From the NCBI GenBank assembly GCA_035546855.1, contig DASZVY010000013.1, positions 1-64,000 of the forward strand: 64,000 nucleotides of DNA, given 5' to 3'. The translations under genes were made by a program, and so were the position numbers. The notes under the pieces were generated by a model. That model did no database searches and was not told the origin of the DNA. It was given only the letters and a program-made list of their open reading frames with translations. Source of the stretch: Nitrobacter sp035546855 (GTDB taxonomy: Bacteria; Pseudomonadota; Alphaproteobacteria; Rhizobiales; Xanthobacteraceae). Shown in pieces: positions 57,601-64,000 of this stretch (position 1 is the stretch's first letter; every line of letters begins with the position of its first letter).

Positions 57601-58941
57601 TTGATCCCTCCGCATTTGTTGCTACGACAGTCTGCTATGGGACCGTTCATGTCGAGCCGCCGGGTGCGGTTGTTTCGGATCGCATCGACGCGGTGGCAAC
57701 GGCGTGCGCTGTTTCTCGCGGGCGGCGTCGGCGTCGGCGCGGCGGCGGTGGTGCTTGCCCTGCTGGCGGATCAGGCGCAGCTTGCCTTCGCTCGCCTGCT
57801 GTCGATATCGCGCTACGTCTCGCTCGTGGTTACGCCCCTCGGCTTCATGGTCGCGGTGTTCGTCACCAATCGTTATTTTCCGAATTCGCAGGGGAGCGGT
57901 ATTCCGCAGGCGATCGCGGCGCGAACTCTGGCTGATCAGGCCGCGCGTGGCCGGCTGGTTTCGATCCGCATCGCCGTCGGCAAGATTATTCTCACCCTGT
58001 TCGGCCTGCTGTGCGGCGCATCGGTCGGGCGGGAAGGTCCCACAGTCCAGATCGGTGCATCCCTCATGTTCGCCCTCGGCCGCTTCTCGCCGCGCCGGCA
58101 GCCGGGCCTGATCCTGGCGGGCGCGTCGGCAGGCGTCGCCGCCGCCTTCAATACGCCGCTGGCGGGAATCGTATTCGGCATCGAGGAGATGAGCCGTTCG
58201 TTCGAAACGCGTGCCAGCAGTCTGATCATTGCGGCGGTCATCGCGGCGGGCCTCACTTCGCTCGCCGTGATGGGAAACTACACTTACTTCGGCACCAGCG
58301 CGACGGAGCTCCACAGCGGGGCGGACTGGCTGGCGATTCCCGTCTGCGGGATCGTGGGTGGTTTGATGGGTGGTCTGTTCAGCCGTATCGTCATCATGAT
58401 GTCGCTTGGTATCCGCCATCGCATCGGGCGCGCAATCAAGTCGCATCCGCTTCTGTTTGCACTGGCATGCGGCCTCGCCGTGGCGCTGTGCGGAATTGCG
58501 TCGGGCGACACGATCTACGGCACCGGCTACGCGCAGGTGAAGGCGTCGCTCGAGACCGGGACACCGCTTCCCGCCAGTTTCGGGATCCTGAAATTTCTGG
58601 CGACCACGTTCGCCGCCATCAGCGGCATTCCAGGCGGCATCTTCTCTCCTTCGCTGGCGGTTGGCGCCGGGCTGGGAAGCAACGTCGCCGCGTTTTTCCA
58701 TGGTGCGCCGCTGGAGGCGATCGTGCTGCTCGGCATGGTCGCGTATTTCGCGGGCGTGGTGCAGGCGCCGATCACGGCCTTCGTGATCGTGACCGAGATG
58801 ACCGACAACCACGCGATGGTCGTTCCGCTGATGGCGGCGTCGATGATCGCCTACGCGACATCGCGTCTCATCTGCAAGGAAGGCGTCTACCACGCCCTCG
58901 CCAAGGGCTTTGTCGCGAGCGAGTCTCGCGCGGAGCGATAG
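57601..58941 (+). CDS. ClC-family chloride channel / H+-coupled antiporter
   Basis: The 446-residue membrane protein has the three ClC selectivity sequences: GSGIPQ (98-103), GREGPTVQ with the gating Glu145, and GIPGGIFSPSLAVGAGLG. GIEEMSR (residues 193-199) supplies the inner acidic residue typical of proton-coupled exchangers. It has no CBS domains. The start is TTG 57601 (GGAGAA upstream); ATG 57637 or 57649 are alternatives with weaker ribosome sites. It probably exchanges chloride or fluoride-like anions for protons; no fluoride riboswitch was seen. Confidence 0.93.
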   Translation: MIPPHLLLRQSAMGPFMSSRRVRLFRIASTRWQRRALFLAGGVGVGAAAVVLALLADQAQLAFARLLSISRYVSLVVTPLGFMVAVFVTNRYFPNSQGSGIPQAIAARTLADQAARGRLVSIRIAVGKIILTLFGLLCGASVGREGPTVQIGASLMFALGRFSPRRQPGLILAGASAGVAAAFNTPLAGIVFGIEEMSRSFETRASSLIIAAVIAAGLTSLAVMGNYTYFGTSATELHSGADWLAIPVCGIVGGLMGGLFSRIVIMMSLGIRHRIGRAIKSHPLLFALACGLAVALCGIASGDTIYGTGYAQVKASLETGTPLPASFGILKFLATTFAAISGIPGGIFSPSLAVGAGLGSNVAAFFHGAPLEAIVLLGMVAYFAGVVQAPITAFVIVTEMTDNHAMVVPLMAASMIAYATSRLICKEGVYHALAKGFVASESRAER

Positions 58942-59070
58942 GGCTTGGCCGATCGCCATCGGGCAGATTCGCGTGTCGACGATTCGATTGCGTTGTGGGG
59001 TCGCGATGGCGCTCCAATTTCGATTCGTTCTAAGCTGCACCTCATCTAAATCGCGTGGGCTTCTTTGACA

Positions 59071-59129
59071 TTTTAGCCTGCGCTAAAAGCGCCTCGGTTT
59101 GCGCCGTCAGGTGATCGCAACGTTGCGAT
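59071..59129. promoter_or_regulatory. Two palindromes upstream of the PepSY gene
   Basis: TTTTAGC-CTGC-GCTAAAA (59071-59088) is a perfect 7-4-7 inverted repeat. ATCGCAACGTTGCGAT (59114-59129) is a perfect 16-bp palindrome. Both are 70-130 bp ahead of the start at 59200 and look like binding sites for dimeric repressors. The rest of the 258-bp gap holds no gene; CCGAT-CGCC-ATCGG near 58949 may end the ClC gene. Confidence 0.55.
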
Positions 59130-59199
59130 ATGCCTGGTGATATAGCTGGTAAGCGCGCGGAGACTGGCAGCCGGCTGGTTTTTCGGGCAAGGACAACAG

Positions 59200-60384
59200 A
59201 TGACCCGATCCGGTTTTCGAAAATGGATTTGGCTGCACAAGTGGAGCAGCCTGATCTGCACGGCGTTCCTGCTGGTCATCTGCCTGACCGGCCTGCCGCT
59301 GATTTTTCAGGACGAGATCGGCGATTATTTCGACGATGCCCTGCCGTATGCCGCGGTGCCCGCCGGCACTCCGGCGGTCAGCATCGACAGCGTCGTTGCG
59401 GCCAGCCGCGCGATGTTCCCGAAAGAGGCGGTGCTTTTCGTGTTCGTCGACGACGACGAGCCGAAAATCGTCGTCACCATGGCGCCGTCCTGGCAGGCCT
59501 GGGCAGCGAACAGAAAGTCGTCGCACTGGATCCGGTTCGACGCGCATACCGGAAAGGTTCTGAAGGCGAGCAAGCCATTCAATCAGGATGGCATTCGTTT
59601 CCTGGACGTCATGCTCCGCTTGCATCGCGATCTGTTCGCCGATCTGCCGGGCGAACTGTTTCTCGGCACGATGGGACTGCTGTTCGTCATCGCGATCGTC
59701 TCCGGGGCCATCGTCTACAGCCCGTTCATGCGGCGGCTGGATTTCGCGACGGTTCGCACCGACCGCTCGCGCCGCACCAGGTGGCTTGATCTTCACAATC
59801 TGCTTGGGGTCGTGACGCTGGCGTGGCTGCTGGTTGTCGGCCTGACCGGCGTCATCAACGAACTGTCGACGCCGCTGTTTGCGCTGTGGCAACGTACCGA
59901 CGTCAAGGCGATGCTCGCTCCCCTGCAGGGCGCGCCGGTGCCGTCGGCGAACGAACTCAGCTCGCCGCAGGCGGCCCTCGAGACGGCGAAAGCGGCGGCT
60001 CCCGACATGGTCGCGACCAGCATCATCTTTCCGGGATCGCCGTTCGGCTCGCCTTATCACTACCTGATCTGGACCAAGGGACATGACACGCTGACGTCGC
60101 GCCTGTTCAGTCCGATCCTGGTCAATGCGCGGGACGGGACGCTGACCGCGCGCGTCACGATGCCGTGGTATTTGCGCGCGCTCGAGGTGTCGCGGCCGCT
60201 GCATTTCGGAGATTATGGCGGCCTGCCGCTCAAGATCATCTGGGCGTTGCTCGACCTCGTCACCATCGTCGTTCTCGGCAGCGGGCTGTATCTCTGGCTG
60301 TCGCGGCGCGCCTTGCCGTTCCGGCGGAGCGGATCCGAAAGCCGGATCGCGCGCAGCGCCATCGTTACGGCGCCGGCGGAATGA
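59200..60384 (+). CDS. PepSY-associated transmembrane protein (ferric reductase-like)
   Basis: The 394-residue inner-membrane protein has four helices: WLHKWSSLICTAFLLVICLTG, GTMGLLFVIAIVSGAIVY, LGVVTLAWLLVVGLTGVI and a last one before the C-terminus. Between them lie periplasmic loops with PepSY-type segments (DAHTGKVLK; NARDGTLTARV). The His residues in LHKW, LHRDLF, LHNLLG and LHFGDY fit haem or metal ligands. This matches the FoxB/PiuB-like group linked to iron-siderophore reduction. Palindromic sites lie upstream. It overlaps the 63-residue gene by ATGA. Confidence 0.9.
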   Translation: MTRSGFRKWIWLHKWSSLICTAFLLVICLTGLPLIFQDEIGDYFDDALPYAAVPAGTPAVSIDSVVAASRAMFPKEAVLFVFVDDDEPKIVVTMAPSWQAWAANRKSSHWIRFDAHTGKVLKASKPFNQDGIRFLDVMLRLHRDLFADLPGELFLGTMGLLFVIAIVSGAIVYSPFMRRLDFATVRTDRSRRTRWLDLHNLLGVVTLAWLLVVGLTGVINELSTPLFALWQRTDVKAMLAPLQGAPVPSANELSSPQAALETAKAAAPDMVATSIIFPGSPFGSPYHYLIWTKGHDTLTSRLFSPILVNARDGTLTARVTMPWYLRALEVSRPLHFGDYGGLPLKIIWALLDLVTIVVLGSGLYLWLSRRALPFRRSGSESRIARSAIVTAPAE

Positions 60385-60572
60385 GCGGCGCGCGCTCCTT
60401 TGTGCGGATCTGGCGATGGCCGCTGTTGCTCGCCGCATTGACGTGCTTCGGCCTGCTCGCCGCGCTGCTCGGCGGCGGCGGTCTGTGGTGGCCGCTCGCC
60501 TGGCTGGCGCTCGGCATTCCCCTTGCCACGATTGCCTTCGGTGTCTGCGGCGCTCGCAGGACGAAAGCCTGA
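60381..60572 (+). CDS. Small membrane protein coupled to the PepSY gene
   Basis: The 63-residue protein has two hydrophobic helices (WPLLLAALTCFGLLAALLGGGG and WWPLAWLALGIPLATIAFGVCG) and basic ends. Its ATG overlaps the PepSY stop (ATGA). Similar short two-helix proteins follow PepSY membrane genes in siderophore-uptake clusters as far as I recall. It is probably a partner of the PepSY protein. Confidence 0.82.
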   Translation: MSGARSFVRIWRWPLLLAALTCFGLLAALLGGGGLWWPLAWLALGIPLATIAFGVCGARRTKA

Positions 60573-60597
60573 GGGCTGCCAACATCCCGGCGAACTC

Positions 60598-60642
60598 GCG
60601 GACGCGTGTGTCCGCAGAGGGACTCCGAAAGGAGTTCTGGTC
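60598..60642 (+). terminator. Two hairpins between the PepSY operon and the ABC operon
   Basis: GCGGAC...GTCCGC (60598-60615) is followed by GGGACTCC-GAAA-GGAGT...GTCCC (about 60620-60645) with a GAAA tetraloop. No U-tract. They may end the PepSY transcript or form a leader for the ABC genes. Confidence 0.4.
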
Positions 60643-60732
60643 CCGTTGAGTTGAATTGCGGCTTGCATTTGTCGCCACGTCACTCGAATATCAAGCAAAA
60701 GGAAGCCTGCGATCTGGGGAGGAGTGCGACTC

Positions 60733-61770
60733 GTGTCGTCCGAAGTCCGGATAAAGGCCGCCAGCGGCGGTGGCGAGGTCTCGTTGCGGGCCAGGACGCC
60801 GAGCCTGCTCAAACGGCTGACGCAGGAGCACATCGTCCTCATCACCACCCTGGTGCTGGCCGGCATCTTCTCGTTGCTGATTCCGGGGTTCGCGACTGTC
60901 AAGAACGCGCTGACGCTGCTCAATAGCATTGCCGTTCTCGGCATCCTGTCGCTGGGCGCGGCGATCGTCATCATCGGCCGGGGGCTGGACATCTCACAGG
61001 TGGCCTCGCTCGCCATCGGGGCGGCGCTGGCTGCGGTGGTGATGCGCTCGGGCGGAAGCATTCCGTGGGCGATCTTCTGCGGGTTTGCGGTTTCGCTCGC
61101 GATCGGGCTGGTGAACGGGCTGGTGATCGCGTTCATCGAGGTGCCCCCGCTGTTCGCCACGCTGGCGACCAACCTGCTGATGTTCGGCCTGGCGCAGATC
61201 TTCATCGTCGGCTCGACGCTGCTTGTGTACGTGCCGAAATCGGCGGAAAGCTTCCTCGTGCTCGGCCACAATATCGGCGGCGTGCCGATCCCGGTGCTGA
61301 TCTTCCTCGCGCTGGCATTGATCGTGCATTTGTTCCTGAGCCACACGCGGATCGGACGCTTCATCTACGCCCACGGCGACAATCCGGAAGCGGCACGCCT
61401 CAGCGGCATCCCGACCCGACCGCTGACCGTCCTGGAATACAGCCTCTGCGCGGTGATCGGTTATCTCGCCGGCCTCGTGCTGATGGCCACGCTCTCCAGC
61501 ATCGATACCGAGATCGTGATGGGCACGGAAATCTTCAACGTCATTCTCGTCGCGGTGCTGGGTGGCGTCAGTCTGGTCGGTGGGCGCGGCAGCGTGCTGA
61601 GCGTCATTGCCGGCGGCTTGCTGATCGGCGTGATGCTGGACGGCATGACGCTGCTCAATCTCGACAATGACACGCAGAACATCGTTCGCGGCCTTGTGCT
61701 TCTCGCCGCCATCGTTGGAGACAATCTGCTCCATCCGCGCGACGAGGAGACGGCACGGCACGGAGACTGA
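60733..61770 (+). CDS. ABC transporter permease, ribose/xylose (RbsC) type
   Basis: The 345-residue inner-membrane permease has about nine to ten helices. It shows the RbsC-family marks ILSLGAAIVIIGRGLDISQVASLAIGAALAA, GLVNGLVIAFIEVPPLFATLATN, RIGRFIYAHGDNPEAARLSGIP and ILVAVLGGVSLVGGRGSVLSVIAGG. It is cut down to start at GTG 60733, which has AGGAG at good spacing. First gene of a carbohydrate-type ABC operon; a binding protein and a second permease follow. Confidence 0.94.
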   Translation: MSSEVRIKAASGGGEVSLRARTPSLLKRLTQEHIVLITTLVLAGIFSLLIPGFATVKNALTLLNSIAVLGILSLGAAIVIIGRGLDISQVASLAIGAALAAVVMRSGGSIPWAIFCGFAVSLAIGLVNGLVIAFIEVPPLFATLATNLLMFGLAQIFIVGSTLLVYVPKSAESFLVLGHNIGGVPIPVLIFLALALIVHLFLSHTRIGRFIYAHGDNPEAARLSGIPTRPLTVLEYSLCAVIGYLAGLVLMATLSSIDTEIVMGTEIFNVILVAVLGGVSLVGGRGSVLSVIAGGLLIGVMLDGMTLLNLDNDTQNIVRGLVLLAAIVGDNLLHPRDEETARHGD

Positions 61771-61813
61771 ACAGCGCCACCAACAAATGAACGAGAGGGA
61801 GGAGATCACGACA

Positions 61814-62827
61814 ATGAAGACCTTATTCGGCGGAACGATCGCCGCGGCTGCGGGCGCCGCAATGGTCTGCCTCACCGCAGGGACGGCTGCGGCGCAGGGC
61901 AATACGGCGCAACAGTTGCAGGAGCAGTGGAAGAAGGACGTGGTCGGCAAGACCATTGTTTACATCCCGGTCTCCTATTCCGTGCCCCTGACGCGGATCT
62001 GGGGAGAGCGGATGCAGATGATCGCCGATCATCTCGGTATCAAGTTTCAGGTCCGTGACCCGAATTTCAACACCCAGCGCGAAGCCCAACTCCTGCAAGC
62101 GGAGATCGGCCAGCATCCCGACGTCCTGATCGTTCACAATCCGGATGTGCAGGTTCTGGCGCCGGCGTTGCAGCAGGCGGAAAACGCCGGAATCTATGTG
62201 ATCCAGATCAACATGGCGTCGCGTTACAAAAGCGACGCCTTTATCGGCGTGCAGCCGAACGAACTCGGCGCTCAGATGGCCAATGCCGTGGTGAAGGCAT
62301 GCGGCGGATCCGGAACCTCGCACAAGATCGCGCTCATGAACGGGGAGGTGACGTCCGCCTACAGCCTGGGCATCATGGAAGGCGCGACGTCGGTGTTCAA
62401 GCAGCATTCCGACATCAAGATCGTCAGCAATCAGGCGGCCAACTGGGATTCGAAGACCGCGCACGACAAGGCGGCGACGGTGCTGCAGGCGAACCCCGAC
62501 CTGTGCGGTTACATGGGATGGTGGTCAGGCCAGGACTCTGGAATCGCGCAGGCGGTGAAGCAGGCGGGACTCCTCGGCAAGGTGAAGGTTTTCACCACCG
62601 ACGGTGGCGAGCCGCCGGCCTGCGAGTATCTGAAGGAAGGCCTGTTCTATGAAGACTTCATCTACCCGGCCTCCTTGCAGGCGGATCAGATGATATCCAC
62701 GGCGGTGATGCTGCTGCAGAGCAAGATGAAGCCGGGCACCATGCATGTGGCGATCTTCTCGCCGGTCATTCCGACAACGGCCGAGAACGTGACGCCGACA
62801 TCTTGTACGGAGCTATCGAAGAAATAG
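61814..62827 (+). CDS. Periplasmic sugar-binding protein (RbsB type)
   Basis: The 337-residue protein has a signal peptide (TIAAAAGAAMVCLTAGTAAAQG) and a two-lobed periplasmic-binding fold of the ribose type. It shows VGKTIVYIPVSYSVPLTRIWGERMQMIADHLGIKFQ, DVLIVHNPDVQVLAPALQQAENAGIYVIQINM, and AHDKAATVLQANPDLCGYMGWWSGQDSGIAQAV. The start is ATG 61814 with GGAGG upstream. The ligand is likely a sugar or polyol but cannot be fixed from sequence. It lies 43 bp after the first permease. Confidence 0.93.
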   Translation: MKTLFGGTIAAAAGAAMVCLTAGTAAAQGNTAQQLQEQWKKDVVGKTIVYIPVSYSVPLTRIWGERMQMIADHLGIKFQVRDPNFNTQREAQLLQAEIGQHPDVLIVHNPDVQVLAPALQQAENAGIYVIQINMASRYKSDAFIGVQPNELGAQMANAVVKACGGSGTSHKIALMNGEVTSAYSLGIMEGATSVFKQHSDIKIVSNQAANWDSKTAHDKAATVLQANPDLCGYMGWWSGQDSGIAQAVKQAGLLGKVKVFTTDGGEPPACEYLKEGLFYEDFIYPASLQADQMISTAVMLLQSKMKPGTMHVAIFSPVIPTTAENVTPTSCTELSKK

Positions 62828-62986
62828 GCTTCGGCCCCGGCCGGGGCGCGCTCCGCCCCGGTCTGCCAATGCGGTGGATTTGGCATTCGCTGCGATATGT
62901 CCGAGAATCCGCTCGGGGCAGCGTCCTGGCGGATGTCAAATCAAAACCACGCTTGTTACCGCACGAGCGCCAACGGAGGCCGGCAG

Positions 62987-64000
62987 GTGAGCACCACTTT
63001 TTCCACGTCGACGCCTTCCATATCCAAGCCTTCCACATCCAAGCCGCTCGCCGCACGGCTGAAACAGGCCCGATACTACTGGTCTCCCCGGCAAACCTTC
63101 GCCGACCTGTTCGCCAAGACCTGGATGGAGCCGGCCATTCCGTTCACCGTGCTGGTGGCGCTCCTGCTGATATTTTCCACGGTCGTTCCGAATTATGCGA
63201 GCGCTTACAATGCGAGCACGATGGGCCGCGAGTTCGCGGAATTCGGTTTCGTCGCGATCGCAATGGGCCTGTCGCTCATCTCGGGGGGCATCGACCTCAG
63301 CGTCGGCTCGATCTTTGCGCTGGCCGATTTCATTGCGCTGATGGGTTTCAGCATCTGGAATCTTCCGGTCCCCGTGGTCATCGTGATGACGGTGCTGGCG
63401 GGGGCGCTGCTCGGCGCCGTCAACGGCTTCTTTGTCGGCATCCTGCGCACCCGCGCTTTTCTCTCGACCCTGGTGACGCTCATCGTCTATCGCGGTGTCT
63501 TCGATCTGCTGACCTTGCGCTGGTCGCAGGACATGGCGATGTCTTCGGCATCGAGCCCGCTCTGGGACGCGATCGGCAATGGCGGGATTCTGGGAATTCC
63601 GAGCGATGTCTGCGGTCTCGTCGTCGTCGCCATCGTCGGCCACATTCTGCTCAGCCGGTCGCGGCTGGGCTGGCATCTGACGGCCGTCGGCGCCAGCCCC
63701 CGCTCGGCGCGCCACGCCGGGATCAGCATCCGCTGGGTGCTGTTCTCGATCTATGTCATCAGCGGCATGCTGTCCGCGCTCGGTGCGGTGTTCTTCGCGG
63801 CGCGTCTGGCAAGCGCAGGATCGCAGACGGGAGACGGCTTTGCCTTTGAGAGTCTGGCGGCGGTGATGATCGGCGGGGTGAGCCTCGCCGGCGGCAAGGG
63901 CACGATCGGGCGCTGCCTGATCGGCGCGGGCATCATCTTCGTGCTCGGCAATGGACTGATCCAGATGGGTTATCCCGGCCAGGTGACGACCGCCGTGAAC
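62987..64000 (+). CDS. Second ABC transporter permease, RbsC type (3' end beyond window)
   Basis: The frame is open from GTG 62987 (CGGAGG upstream) to the window edge (338 codons), so the stop is missing. After a Ser/Thr-rich start with a tandem PSISK-PSTSK repeat, it reads FADLFAKTWMEPAIPFTVLVALLLIFST, then FGFVAIAMGLSLISGGIDLSVGSIFALADF and VIVMTVLAGALLGAVNGFFVGILRTRAFLSTLVTLIVYRG. RLGWHLTAVGASPRSARHAGI and AVMIGGVSLAGGKGTIGRCLIG follow. Two different permeases flanking one binding protein suggest a heterodimeric channel. The ATPase must be encoded outside the window. Confidence 0.92.
   Translation, partial: MSTTFSTSTPSISKPSTSKPLAARLKQARYYWSPRQTFADLFAKTWMEPAIPFTVLVALLLIFSTVVPNYASAYNASTMGREFAEFGFVAIAMGLSLISGGIDLSVGSIFALADFIALMGFSIWNLPVPVVIVMTVLAGALLGAVNGFFVGILRTRAFLSTLVTLIVYRGVFDLLTLRWSQDMAMSSASSPLWDAIGNGGILGIPSDVCGLVVVAIVGHILLSRSRLGWHLTAVGASPRSARHAGISIRWVLFSIYVISGMLSALGAVFFAARLASAGSQTGDGFAFESLAAVMIGGVSLAGGKGTIGRCLIGAGIIFVLGNGLIQMGYPGQVTTAVN

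Noticed and set aside
57561..57648. Fluoride or other riboswitch ahead of the ClC gene
   Set aside because: Only about 40 bp separate the ClC gene from the CoA-transferase, and no GGxGA-type fluoride aptamer core is visible.
1..64000. CRISPR array, prophage, transposase or IS element
   Set aside because: No regularly spaced repeats of 25-40 bp, no integrase, transposase, capsid or Cas-like protein was recognised in any frame.

Overview
The window is an ordinary-looking, GC-rich, densely packed chromosomal segment from an alphaproteobacterium. The most likely group is the Hyphomicrobiales/Nitrobacteraceae (Bradyrhizobium, Rhodopseudomonas, Afipia, Nitrobacter and relatives). This rests on gene content and gene order, not on a database search. 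The pointers are: 5-aminolevulinate synthase (C4 haem pathway); an F0-only ATP synthase operon of the form I-a-c-b'-b; a coxB-coxA-ctaB-small gene-ctaG-coxC operon; a TrcR-type (DUF1013) cell-cycle regulator; an NdvA-like glucan exporter; a kinase-type ThrB next to rnhA; and intergenic palindromic repeats of a kind common in rhizobia. No phage, transposase, IS element, CRISPR array or rRNA was seen. There is one tRNA (Thr, anticodon GGT).

Layout. 1-3.5 kb: an aldo/keto reductase start, small metabolic and membrane genes, and tldD. 3.6-10.2 kb: the aa3-type cytochrome c oxidase operon with its assembly genes (ctaB, ctaG, SURF1), including a 54-residue membrane gene. 10.3-15.2 kb: a cysteine hydrolase, thrC coupled to an M16 peptidase, a GNAT acetyltransferase and a secreted hypothetical. 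15.4-18.2 kb: ATP synthase F0 operon on the minus strand, with a good sigma-70-like promoter. 18.3-25.7 kb: a glutathione-dependent isomerase, YjbQ, and a regulatory block. That block holds a NarL-type response regulator facing a 1173-residue transporter-fused hybrid kinase (CrbS/CrbR, also called MxtR/ErdR, architecture), and a FixJ-type regulator divergent from the kinase. 25.7-33.3 kb: hemA, an MBL hydrolase, bioB, a chemoreceptor, a beta-barrel porin and tRNA-Thr.

33.4-42.8 kb: an NTF2-like protein, murA, a propionyl/acetyl-CoA synthetase, trcR, ispH, thrB-rnhA, a peroxiredoxin and DUF924. 42.9-49.9 kb: a long-chain acyl-CoA ligase, a D,D-carboxypeptidase with a long basic tail, an NdvA-like ABC exporter, a second-type HisE and a DedA-like protein. 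50-57.6 kb: the most accessory-looking part. Two nitronate-monooxygenase-like paralogues flank an acyl-CoA thioesterase, a GFA protein and an acyl-CoA ligase, followed by two small hypotheticals with CtrA-like boxes and a CaiB-type CoA-transferase. 57.6-64 kb: a ClC antiporter, a PepSY membrane protein with a 63-residue partner, and a ribose-type ABC system (permease, binding protein, second permease cut by the window edge) with no ATPase inside the window.

Functionally the segment covers aerobic respiration (cox, haem farnesylation, ALA synthesis, F0), threonine biosynthesis (thrC and thrB in separate places), cofactors and envelope (bioB, ispH, murA, carboxypeptidase, glucan export), and short-chain acyl-CoA metabolism with a candidate acetate-responsive two-component system. 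I found no clearly unprecedented system. The best leads are the transporter-kinase regulatory block, the NMO/thioesterase/ligase cluster, a candidate small RNA between two terminators near 32 kb, the tandem copy of the tRNA-Thr 3' end, and several exact palindromes that look like operators.
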